A DNA stretch of 54,072 nucleotides, from NCBI GenBank assembly GCA_000708835.1, contig DF237523.1, forward strand, positions 4,252-58,323. The letters are read 5' to 3'. The position numbers and the translations under genes were made by a program. A model generated the notes under the pieces. The model was not told the DNA's origin. It did not search any database and saw nothing but the letters and a program-made list of their open reading frames with translations. Shown here piece after piece: positions 37,531-49,800 of this stretch. The DNA is from Klebsormidium nitens. Taxonomy: Eukaryota; Streptophyta; Klebsormidiophyceae; Klebsormidiales; Klebsormidiaceae. How positions within the stretch are numbered: the first letter of the stretch is position 1; the number at the start of each line of letters is the position of its first letter.

Positions 37531-40500
37531 ATGGCAAGCTCAGCAGCTCGCTTAGGTGGTCAGAGCACAAGGGCGGGGCTCCTACTCTCCCAGCGTTGTT
37601 CAGAAAGATGTACAACCGAAAGACCTAGGTTTTTGGCACATTTTGGTAGTGTAGATATAGCGCCCCTTTGTCCAAGAGAGAGACTAAAGCGCGTCTCTCA
37701 GGGGAGTCAATGCAGAGAAACCGGAGTAAGGCGGATCACATGTGTGGCCACGGAGGCCAGTCCAGATATGGATCTGAATGTGATTGAAGAACCGAAAGTG
37801 CGGCCAGTCCGCAGGAAAAGGTCGGTGATGCCTTGTCCCTTTATAGTGTTTTCTTCCAGCACCTGTTGGCCTCTAGTGACAAAGGTACACTGTCGAAGCT
37901 CCGCAACGATTGAGATTATGATAATTAGTTGCTTGATAGTGCTGCCACGCCGGGTTCCTTACAGTTTGGGCATGAAATACAGTGGTCACAATCGTAGGTC
38001 ACCACGGACATGAAAGACACTGATCAGACGGCTGCACTTAAAAATGAGCCACTCTTTTTTCAGCACCGTGCTTGCTTCAGCCAAAATACTTTCTGGAGCT
38101 CACCAACAGGGTCGGTACTTCACCTTACTTGAATCAGAGTGCCTGATCAACCCTTGTGAGTGGTCATTCGGTAGCCTTATGGAGTGCAGAAGCGATTAAC
38201 AGCGTTTTCTTCCATGAGATTTCTTACGCCCTTGAAGTTTCTTACCAACCAGAATATCAATTTGCATAGTTTCATTTGTGACCATGCAGGCTCGCGAAAG
38301 GGGCTCGGTTCATTGGGGTTGGGTCAGTGGCACCAACCACCACCTTATCAAATGATGATCTCTCAGCTTTTGTGGATACAAACGACGAGTGGATTGCTAC
38401 GCGGACTGGGATCAGGGCAAGGAAGGTGTTGCAAAGTGAGGCACTTTCTTACATTCTCATGAGTATAGTCTGGTAGCAACTTCTCAGTTGCCTGTCATCG
38501 ATTTCTTGCCTAGTTTGTTTCTGTTCAACCGTCCTTTGAGTCCATCATCTGCGGCGCTTCTCCTTCAAGGCTAAAAAGGCAAGCTATGCGCAGGAGTGCC
38601 CGCGACTGATTTATACAGCCTCCAAACTCAAATTCTGAGCGTCGTCTGGTAGATTGCTCAAGCGCTTGTACTCTCCTTGTGAGCGAGGTTCTCCTCAAGG
38701 GGCATACTTGTTAGCAGTACGCCTCGGCTCATGTCTTTAGAAGTAGAGCAGATTGGAAGATGTCAAATGTGCCTGACTGAGTCGAGAGCTGCAATCCCGT
38801 AGTATGTCTTTGGATCAAAAAATGATTAAAGTCCTGAAACTGCTTCCAGGTCCGATGCTAGAATAGTTGAGGACGAAGGATCCCATGTTCCCTTGGAAGA
38901 AAAATAGGAATTCCAGTCGCTTACATTGAAAGTCAGTTCCAAGCTTTTTCAGTAACCTGACAATTGTGGGTTTGGGGTCAAGCGTCACTTAAAACTTGCA
39001 GCTGAGGGCTCCCTTTATCCACTTGTCTGTCAAACTGTGTCTTCTTTTGAAGCAGTAAATGACAAGATGATTACGACATTTTGTGCAGAGGACGAGAGCC
39101 TGACAGCCATTGCTGCCGAAGCGGGGAAGCGCGCCCTTGAGATGGCGGGTGTCGCGGCCGAAGACGTTGACCTTGTGTTGCTATGCACGTCTAGCCCGGA
39201 CGATCTCTTTGGGAGTGCCACGCAGGTATGGAAGTGTTTGACAATTTCGTCAATGTGAGAAGAACACTTGAGAGAAAACGTGAGAGAAGCGTTTCAATGT
39301 GATAGAAAGAGAGTCAAATTGACCATTGTGACCCCTGTTCAGAGTGTATGGTAAAAGTGTTTGGTGTAAACCTTGCAGCAGTTGTAAATATGACGATACT
39401 CATTCAGACGTGTATCCATCTTTCTGCCTAGTAACATGTTCCGCATGCTTCTTCAAAACAATTCAACGTTACAACAGTTCCAACACGTTCTGGTCCCCTG
39501 CGGCCAAAACACCAATCTGGCCACAGGATTCCGATCACTCTGTCTTTGTTCGTCGTGCCACAGATTCAAAGCGCAATAGGCGCCAAGGGCGCCGCCTTTG
39601 ATTTGACGGCTGCCTGCAGTGGGTTTGTCATCGGCCTCATCAATGCGCGGCAATGGGTCACTGGTGAGCATTCTCCGACACCTTTGGCTGCGCTCTTCAT
39701 GATTGTGTTTGGAAGCCCATTTGCAAGCACTCTAATTCAGAAAGAACAGCCGCGTCTCTTGCGTTTGTTCCCTCAGGTTCGACTCTGTTTACCTTCCGTG
39801 CTATTTGCCAAACCAGCTCCTTCATTGGGGCGCCCGTACTTTTGAGTAATCAGAGAGTCAACGGTTCTGGTCCGTTAATAGCCCGTCAGAGTTGCGTTTT
39901 GCTCTGAGCAAGCCAGGTCCTCCAGCTTCAGCTTGTTGGTTCAATTTGGTGAAAGCGCTGGAAAGGCGCTTTCAGCTCCGTTTCCCCCCTTTTGGCTTGT
40001 ATGCAATCTAACGGCTGTGCAGAATCACTCGGCAATCCCTCAAGGACATCGTTCCTCTTGAAAGATAGCCTTTACTGTGTCAATGCATTTGCATCCTCAA
40101 CCGAAGCGGATAACAAGGTCCATTGTGCATGCGTCGTCTTCGGAGCCGTTTCACTAGACCTTTGAGGACATTGCGCTAACTTCAACATGCAGATGGCAAG
40201 TACCACAACGTCCTTGTAATTGGCGCGGACGCATTGTCCCGATACGTCGATTGGACGGACCGAGGCACGTGCATCTTGTTTGGGGACGGGGCAGGAGCGG
40301 TCCTCGTTCAGGTGAGATGCTTCTCATCTGCCCGCTGACAGTTCTAAGAGGTGCGAGCTGGTGTCTTTTGAGTCGTCGTTTCAGCTTCGGAAGTGCTTTG
40401 GCTCCCAGGTTCTTAATCGGATTATCGTCAACCCTCAACGTTACAGTTCAAAAACGAAATGCGGTCGTCATAACGGGCATAATGGAGGCGATACAAAGGA

Positions 40501-42050
40501 AGCGGGAGGATCGGCTGCGCTGTCAAGCCATGCCACTTGGTCCATTGTCCCACCGTGGACAATCGCAGAACCTGGGCCGTCCGATGGCTACTCTCAGGTT
40601 ATCAAGCGGCCGAAATTTTGCATCTGTGTTGATCGAACTCGTCACGACTCAGCTTGATGGAAGCTGCACTCGCCCCTAAAGTAGAGATTGCCAGAGCGTC
40701 GTAGTTATCGCCTTGCTGTTTGAATGGCTGCTGCAAGCGATGGCAATCAGTCGTCGTTTTGTTGGTTTACCATTTTATCTGCCGGGTTCCCCTTGTGAAC
40801 CTTACGGCGCAAAGAAGTTCAAGAACAATACAGAACCTAAAATTTATGCTATGCGGCCACGCGACAACACCTGGGTGCAAAAGCACTCCTGGGACACTTC
40901 AATGTCGCATTCTGCAGCTTTACAGGCAGAAAACGAATCATTGAAACTTAGCGAGCAAAACGTAATTCCGATCTGGACACAGCCTCATCTCTAAAGATCG
41001 ATGCAAAGTCACTTTTTTTTTTGCGTAGGCTACCGCGGGGGACGACGACCGGCTGCTGGGGTACGACATTCGCAGCGACGGCGGCGGCTACAAGAGCCTC
41101 AAAGCCCCGCTGCAGTGCACAGCCGCCGAGAATGCAGGCGCGCCCCCGCGGGGGTCCTTCCAACCGATCCTGATGAACGGGCGGGAAGTGTTTAAGTTTG
41201 CGGTGAAAGCGGTGCCGCAAACGGTCTCTGCGTCGCTCGAGGAGGCGGGCCTGCTGACGGACGACATCGACTGGCTAGTATTGCACCAGGTGAGCCGTTG
41301 CGCTTGCACCGTGATTACGTCAGCATGTTCGATGACGTCGAAGTCCTTGTCGTCTCTTCGGGATATATCCGATTTGAATCCGTGTTGCGTAATGGGGCTC
41401 TGCTTTGTTGGGAGAGACTCTCTCTTTTTCCTATCTTTCTAGATTTGTTGTTCGAGGCCGCAATTGGCGACCAAGGCTTACGCTGGTCACTAGATAGAGG
41501 TGGGGCCAAGGAGTATGAACAACCCGGCTTCAAGTTGTCCTCCTCTTTAACGGTTAGGTGCACACCCTGTTACCAGTAAAATTAGTTTAAGACATTCGAC
41601 TCCATTTAATTGGGGTGAAATTACGCAGAAAATGGAGGCCCATTTGTAGCACCGGTCCAAGCAAAATCGCTCCTGACACAGTTCTTGACAGAGGAGCAGT
41701 CGACCATAACCCTTCTCAATGAAGCTTGCAACTCTTATGAGCAGAACGTGTTCGCACAAGCTGCCGAGTCCATACAGCGCCTCTAGCTGTTGTGTTGTCG
41801 CTCACGAGTATTTCTTTTCGAAACGCAGGCCAACCAGCGCATACTGGATGCCGTCGCCGAGCGCTTCCACATTCCGCACGAAAAGGTCATCTCAAACCTA
41901 GCCAACTACGGCAACACCAGCGCGGCTTCCATCCCTCTAGCTTTGGACGAAGCCGTTCGGGGTGGGAAAATCAAACCCGGTGACGTGATTGCATCGGCAG
42001 GGTTTGGAGCCGGGTTGACGTGGGCGTCGGCGATCTTTACATGGGGTTGA
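37531..42050 (+). CDS. KASIII: 3-oxoacyl-ACP synthase III, plastid (KAS III)
   Basis: KAS III condenses acetyl-CoA with malonyl-ACP to start plastid fatty-acid synthesis. Seven exons join in phase: 37531-37820, 38290-38435, 39089-39225, 39564-39663, 40193-40311, 41029-41289 and 41829-42050, giving 424 residues. The N-terminus ([13 protein letters not shown], Arg/Ser-rich, about 95 residues) is a transit peptide. The thiolase fold follows with [33 protein letters not shown] and [15 protein letters not shown]. The catalytic Cys lies in DLTAACSGF (residue 209), the His in LVLHQANQR (350) and the Asn in NYGNTSAAS (380); the His-Asn spacing of 30 equals that of bacterial FabH. It ends with the usual [15 protein letters not shown]. 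The ATG at 37531 is the only one giving a normal transit peptide. The exon 1 donor (gtcggt) is weaker than the others. Confidence 0.97.
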
Positions 42051-43882
42051 AAGTTGCAGCCGGTCAGCGTTGGATGACCAGCCCTCTTAAGCAGACTATC
42101 TGACATGCTTCAGAGGACTAGCTTCCGTTCCACCCTCGGGGGTGCATGTTGATTCTTTGGGAGAGGCAGTTGAGCAAGATTACCATCCCGTTGAGCTATT
42201 CTCGATGGGACAGCTATATAACAGACTATTTGACGTGGTCCTTGATTTTGTCGAAGTTTTAACAGCGCATGAGGCTTGGCGAGCATAGGTAGACAGCCAT
42301 CCGAATTGTACATTGCGCAAGGGCAGCTGACCATCTCAACGACAAGCTTAGCAAGCAAGCTCGACCTGCCTCTTCGGTGTGGTGGGAGGTCATTATGCAT
42401 GCAGGCAGTGATTGCCCGGCTAGCTACCTTTGACCGGAATACAAATTTACCCTCTCGATTTGAGTTCAGGCGTAGGCAACCTTGCAATCGCCGCTCAGTT
42501 GTGGACCGGCCTGCTCCCGCTATCGATTGCTAGGACGTTATTATTGATGCATGGCACGTTGAGCGATTTAGCTAGGGCTCATGCATGTGCGAAATATTAG
42601 ATCGAAACTCAGAAGAAAGAGGCAGACCGACGAATGATCTGCTCGAGTCTTACGACGTTGCATGATTGCTTGGGCACGCGGATCGAATTGATCCGATCGG
42701 TTCAATTGGTGGGCTTCGCTCAGGCTGAACTTCATTTAGAAACCTGACGACATGGGGAGCTGCTCCGAGCTGCATTATACGCTGGTAATCTACTATAGTA
42801 CGATTTAGACTCAGTGCCATGGACAATGACTTTCCAGGGCCTGAGTCAGTGACCGGAGATCGTGATGGAAGATCTGCAACTCGATCAAAGCAATCCCGTG
42901 CCGTCGGATAGAAGCTAGGAGCACTTTCCAACGATTGCTAACCGTCGCGCACACACGTGTTACTGTAGGTGCCAAGGTGGACTTCGGATCGGGCTCACGT
43001 TGTCGAAGCATATGCAAAGAAAGTACAACCTTCATAAGACGGTAAGCGGCTCCTTCAAACAATCATGCATGCCAATGGTCCGCCGACCAAAACGGACAAA
43101 TGATACTGGGTTCTGGTGCTTCAATCTGATCGCGCAGAGCAATTAAAGTGGGCGTAGGCCATGCATGGACACCCCAAGGCCATCTACGGTGGTGGGGCCC
43201 TAAATTGGTCGAAGTTGCAATCCGGCACAGTGCGTTACGCCCAATGCATGGATCTTATCAATGATTGCACAGTGGGGTCACTTATACATGCTCAGTCGAG
43301 TCAGGATGATCAAGTCGTATAGCCTAGCTGGTCGAAATGCTGCCCGGCCTTCCGGCAAATGGCCGGGCGGGCTCGTGGGAAACTTCTGCAGTGAAGGGGG
43401 TCAACCAACTTACAAGGATCTCTTTTGCTTTCAGATTGACAATTGCGATAAAATCAGATTGTAGCGCTCTTTCGTCTTATTATTCAATGAGGTGGTAGAA
43501 GGCCTCTCCTTGCTCAATCTGTGACTGGTCCGTCCCGGTATGAGTCGCCATTTGAACTTCAACGGTAAACCAGTTATGCTAAAAATTACGACTTCTATTG
43601 TATAATAGTGTAACGCTCCAATAACCTACCCGCTTTCTATTGACAGTATCCAATCATATTATTGTTTAAGAATAACAGTGATGGGCCGGTGCCTGCTGCA
43701 TGTGACCATCTCGTAGGGCTCACGGTCAAGTAGAGAAATCTTAAGTTATATAACAAAATAACTCGCACTTGATCTGCTTCGGTGAGCTGCGGCAAAAGGA
43801 GGCTCGCATAGCAATCATCTGATCCACAGGGCGTAGAGGCGAGGCGGTTTGCCCACAGACCCCTCTACAAAACTGCTCGACT
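42051..43882. other. Convergent intergenic region, no gene seen
   Basis: This is 1.8 kb between the 3' ends of KAS III and the ABCG gene. Only unrecognised short frames are present. It contains gcatgca words near 42396 and 43068, an AT-rich segment at about 43560-43760, and a GC-rich hairpin listed separately. Confidence 0.5.
43342..43368. repeat. GC-rich inverted repeat
   Basis: gcccggcc at 43342-43349 pairs exactly with ggccgggc at 43361-43368 across an 11-base loop. It lies in the convergent spacer. Confidence 0.7.
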
Positions 43883-46800
43883 CTATTTGTGTCTCCACTC
43901 TTTCGCCTTCAGAATGAGAAGAAAGAGGAGGCGGTAAGCAACGAGCATCCCAACACTGACGGCCAGATCGTTCCACTTCTTCTTGTCCTGAAGGTCGAAG
44001 AATTCCAACGCTTGATCCCTGCACGAGGATTCGCATCTCGTTTAGGGCAACCGATGAAAATCGTTGTGAGCCGCAAACAAGCTCCTCCCTTGTCGGGTCT
44101 GCTAGCGTGGCCTTAATTAAAGGTGTTGGTGACTTTGATGCAGGCGCGCTTGAGCATTCTCGCGAATGCAAGCAAACGCAACCGTCAACACGTGTACCCT
44201 TCTGCAAGTGTTTGCGGAGAATCGAGGACTGATTCGCAATCAGTGGAACATCTCATTCCTGGCCCCGTGGACTGTATTAGCATGCTCCAATTGATTACTC
44301 ATCTCGACGCAAGAGCTTGAACTGTTATACAGCTCGAATGCCATCATTTTGTTCTGGAGCAAGGTCTACCCGACACGACATCGGCACGAGCATCCAACCA
44401 AACATCCTGGAAACGGAAAGAAGACCACGATAACCTCGTATTTGTATACTCTGAGCCCATAAGATACACGGCATTCGGCTGATAAGCCGACCGGAGAACT
44501 AGACCTGACGCAAAAAGCTCTGAAAGAAGGTTGTCAAATACAACCCGCAAGTTTGGGAGACTCGCCAGTCAATCCCTCGAACGTGAGCCGAAGACGATAC
44601 TTTGGAAAGATTGAAACACCTTCAAAAGAAACATAAGCAAAACTCTCCACCCTGAGAATAACAGAAGGGTTAAGCAAACCCACCCGGTCAGCCGCGGGAG
44701 ACTCGCCGGCCGGTTCTCGAATGTGAGCCCGGTGAAGTCTTCGGTCAAAGAATTTTTGTTCAATGGAACGCAGCCAGGAATAAAGGAGGGTTGAGCAAAC
44801 CCACCCGCTTAACCGCGGGAGATCCGCCGGCCGGTTTTCGAACGTGAGCCCGGTGAAGTCGTTGGTCAAAGGAAACTTCCTCAATGAAACCCAACCAGTG
44901 AATACAGCAGGTTTACGGAAACCCACCCGGTCAGCCGCGGGAGATCCGCCGGCCGATTCTCGAACGTGAGGCCGGTACCTCGTTGGTTAAGAAACATCCT
45001 CAACCCGGGAAGAACGAAAAGGTTAAGCAAACCCACCCGGTCAGCCGCGGCAAGTTCGCCAGCCGGTTCTCGAACGTGAGCCCGGTGAACTCGTTGGTCA
45101 TGAAGCCCTCGAACGCGTATGTGTGGAAGCTGAGGTAGTAGAACGGGTACCGCCAAACCGGATCGGGTAGGTCATTGGGCAGGCGGAAAAAGCCGCAGAC
45201 GAGCATGAACATGCCTAAAATACCGGCGCCGGCCGCGATTCCCAGGAGGAAGATCGGTACGATTGCTGCGATGACCATCATCAGGGACTCGACAACTGCA
45301 AGGAGGAACGGGAAAACTTCAGCAGTCCTTTCTATCCGAAAGTGAGGGGGGATCGGTTCGATAAGAAGCCGCAGAGGAGCACAAATAAGCTCAAGACGCC
45401 GGCGCAAGCCGCGATGCCCATGATGAAGATGGGCACGATTGGATTTGATGTTGCAGTGGAAGGTTGGTCAAAATTGGGGAGATCAGAAGGCTTTTGAAGA
45501 TCACTAGAAAGCCAAGAAGAAACATGCCCAGGATGTTGGCACCAGCCGCAGTGCCGTAATGACCATCATGAAAGACTTGACGATCGCGAGAGGATGGAAG
45601 GGAGGCTTCAGCGTACAACATTCTGTTTCCAAGGTTTTGAATGTCATTGATCAGTAATCTTCTAATTTGGGCAGCCGGAGAAAGCCGCCCGCGAGCATGA
45701 ACATGCCGGCGCCGGACGCGATGCTCATCAATAAGAAAGGGACTATGGCTGCGATGACCATCATCAGGAATCCGACGACTGCGAGGGGCCGGAGAGAGGG
45801 AAGTCCTTACTCCTTAAGAAAGACAGTCTTTGTGATTCGAAAGAGTGGCAAATGTCTTATACCACATAAACCGCTTTTCGGTAATTCGGGCTTCGACTTA
45901 GGCTCAGAACAAGATGAATATACTCTCAGCATGAACAAGCCAAGAACGCGGTTATGATCGCAAAGACGATTAAACGGTGAGGAAATAATGTTGACAGCCT
46001 TCGTGACTCCCAACATCAATTTTCGAAGCCGGCGGCGGCAGGAATATCAGGAAAAAGTAGCTTTTGAGGTTTACATGCCCGGGAAAAACCTTGTTTAAGT
46101 CAAAGTTCGAGGACATGCATCCGTAGACTGGGAAGCAAAGAACAGACTCATGCATTATAGATTGAAGCGGTAAGGAAAGAGTGTCGTCGAAGTCGAACGT
46201 ACTTGTTTCGACGAATCAAACTCAAACAAACGAAAGCATCGGAGATTGGCAGGAAGGATCAAGAGAAAAATTTACCGGCGAGGGAAGAGAAGAGCATGAG
46301 CACGAAGTAGACGAAGCGTCCGAAATCGTTCTGGAGTTTGATGAGCCAGTAGCCGATCAGCGCCGAGAGCAGCGAGATGAGGAAGAGGAACGGCAGGCTG
46401 CTCAAACTGTTGCTCAGCACGAAGGCCGTCACGCCATAGTACCCGTTCAGCCGCTCCCGGGTAAACACCTGGAAAAGATAGATTATTGTCTCTTCAATAG
46501 GTCTGGACTCTTCGTCCACTAATTTCAAGATCATTCTCTGGTTTTTCAGCGGCTGCTTCCGTTTCTTAAAGCTGAACATGCTTTTCAGAAACTTGGTTTG
46601 TTTGCTGCACAGCTCAGACATCGCTTTACGCGATACTGCGTTTGTCGGAAAGCCCGAGCAGCCCTTGGATGAACACATTGTTTCCGCCCGCTCCCTTTCG
46701 AAGCATTCAGATCGGAGCCGTTCTGAATTTCCGAGCTCCATCGATTTCGTTTCCACCTCCCTAACTCCCCGCATGCTCTCATCAACATGAAGTTCGTTCT

Positions 46801-49800
46801 ACGTGATGTCGACCTTTCTTCGGCTCCTGCCTCTGCAGAGCTTCGAAACCTACACTGACTCCCTGAGGGTCTGCAATTTTCCCAACGATTAGTCGCGCTC
46901 CTCATCAAAATGCGCCTAGTGAATACTCGACATGGTCTACAGAAAGTCGTAGAAGCAGTCAGCGCCCACTTGTCCACCAGAAAGTGGCTGCCAGACTTTC
47001 GTTGAGAGCGAACAAACTGCACAAAGGAACGCAACCTGAAACATATGCAGAACTCAGCGGATCGGGTCTCACCTTCATATCCTCGATGAAGGCAGGGAAA
47101 CCGGCGATTGACATGAAGGTCAGAAACGCGACCACGAAGAACAGGACGGCACCCCGCGCTTGTATGCTGTTGTAGCTGTCTCCTGCAGCATGGAAAAGGG
47201 CAAAGCAAGTCAGTCAGAGGTGGACCACTACTATATTTTGACAAAAGCAAACAAGGGCGCACTTCAAGTTGACATGTTAGGAACCCACAAAAAGTTTCCT
47301 TTAGCAGAGTCTCCGAATCCGACGTAGATGCGATTCATCCGACGGCCTCTTGACCTGTTTGATAGATTAGAGAGTGCTCACTCATCTCTGATGCAAGAGA
47401 GTACATCCTACAAATGATGGAGAGGACGTGGAAACCTCAGAATGTCCAAATTCATGCTGTCCAGAACTTTCTTGCCCTGCTGGCAAAAAAGGAAATGCAC
47501 AAAGAAAAGAAGCGTCGAAGGGGCCAGAAGCACGGATGGGAAGGGGTCCAATCAGCTTGAAGCTGAGACTGAGAAGTGCTAGCAAAAGTGGCAAAGCAAC
47601 CTCTGACAAGAACAAGAGGCTTCGCGGCGCTGCCCAGTGCGTTCTTTGACTTCGTAGAAAACGGGAGGGAAGACAAAATCAGAAGGTATCTGGAGGCGCG
47701 GAAAAGTCCCAAACATGCCAAAGGGGTCTCACTGTTTATGCCAGACGGGGAACTCGTGGATGGAGAGGACCAAGAGAGCTGATTGATGACGTAATCAACA
47801 AAACGATGCAGATTACGTGCGTACTCCCTCAGGATTGGGGGGCCGAATGCAAGAAGCGAGGCAAGAAAGAAACAAATAACCATGTAACGAAATAGAAGAT
47901 AAAAAGAAATACGGGAAAGAGAGAGAAGCGCGCTGACCGATGTCGTAGTAGATGGTCCCAATGCAGACCATGAGCATCGCGTACATGACGACCCGCAGCC
48001 AATAGAGGCCCACGTTGCGCCACATGTTGGTGAAGCTGCGCACTGCACATAGACAAAAACTGTGCAATCATTGGAGCTCGTAAATGGGAGACACGGGGCC
48101 TGTTCATATGAGACACTGGGGGGCGGTCGTTGTGGGACTTACGGTGTAGCTGCGCACTGAACATACACGGAAGCAGGAACTGCGCTAAGACGCGAAAGCG
48201 TAAAGTCTCGCGATTGTGGGCCAGCTGCCGGTCTTGGAGGATGTGGCACGCCGAGAACTTAAGAGGACTAGATCGTCAATTTTGCACATATAGCGACATA
48301 TAACTTGGAATAGTCTCGTTAAGCTTCCCGTCATTCTACCCCAACAGGTTGCGCGGTAAAGGCTGGGGAAAATGGTCCGCGACAATCAAACAAGCTTCCA
48401 CGGGTTCATTCTAGAATCCTTCCTTACTGAGATTTATCCCTTAAAAACAAAAGCCGTCTCAGACACAATTAGCGCGTCAGTGCGTCTGTGAATTGGACAC
48501 GAAGCGTCGGAGCACTCACTCTCCCTAATCGAAGTTCCTTTCTTTCCAAACTTCTTGTATGCTTACGAACGTGCTCACGTTTCTCGTAAATTAAAACGAG
48601 GTAAACCTAGCGTGTATCTTTACAACAGCGTCCTGGCATCAAGAGCAAGCGCTGGCGGCGGGAGCGAAAGAGTCCCATCGACCGCGTAGATCTTCGCACG
48701 GCACGTATACGGAACCGGTATCCCGAAGATTGAAGGAAACAACTCATGCAGAAGACAGAAGCCAAATCCGCAATGCAACACAAGGTGAAAGCAACCCAGG
48801 ATCTTCTTACGGGTAAGAATGTATGTGTGTCGAAGGGCCGTTCCGACCGATGGCGTCAGCAGCTGCTTCAGCGGCGGGCCCTGCATCCCCGTAATCGCCG
48901 CCAGCTTGGCGCTCCTTTCGCTCGCCTATCAAAAGCAAAAAGTTGAGACTGTTTCACAATCAGACGCCCTCCAAAAGTTGAGAGTGTTGCACGATCAGAC
49001 GCCCTTAACTCGCCTCCGTTCAGACGCCTGCCCCAAATCAACAAGAAGAACTGCAATTCGTGGTACTTTCTTCTCATAGCAGTCAGGCAACTCCGTAATT
49101 GGGCTGCGTGTCTGCCGAGATGCACGGACCTATACGAGTTGTTCTCGCTTTTTCATCTTGTTTTAAAAACACCGTCTTGGGTCCAGCACCGTTTTAGAGT
49201 CAAGGTTTGAGACAGGGCGAGTCTCACTGGCTTCCTGGCGGATTCCTGTCGAATGGCAAAGCCGCGAGCTTACTAATCAGGCGCGCAACATGTAAAATTC
49301 CTGATTGTGACGCGTTGGAAACCTCGGTCTCGGCAGAAAGGCTCAGGATGTGGAGAATCTACTGAAACAGCCATACACATGATCACAAATTTCAACAGTA
49401 TAGTCCTCAATCCGAAATTGTGCCCAGTATATGGATGCTTCAGCAGACTGTAAGTAATCTGCTTATTGTTTGCACTTGTTATCACCCGAACTTAATTTGA
49501 AGAAGTGTCAACGATGCGGACGCGCACCTCCGGGGACGCCGCATACGTGTCCGCGAGCTTCTGGATGACGTCATCCACCGTCAGCTCTGCCGCAGGGTCC
49601 GCGTCCTTGAGGAGGGGCGCGAAGAGCGCCGCGTCGCTCTTGGACTTGACCTGCAAACCAAAAAAGAGCGCGCTGACGTCAGCGACAGGTGACGTCAAAG
49701 ATCGACAGAGCCTGTGTGATTCAATGATTCTTGACAGAATTAAAGATGACCTTCCGGTGGGCTGAGAATGGAGTTGAGTCAAAGATCTTGTCTCCTGTTG

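Noticed and set aside
44543-45110. Tandem array considered as a CRISPR or satellite
   Set aside because: Units are diverged coding-plus-donor copies of the adjacent exon, not identical short repeats with unique spacers.
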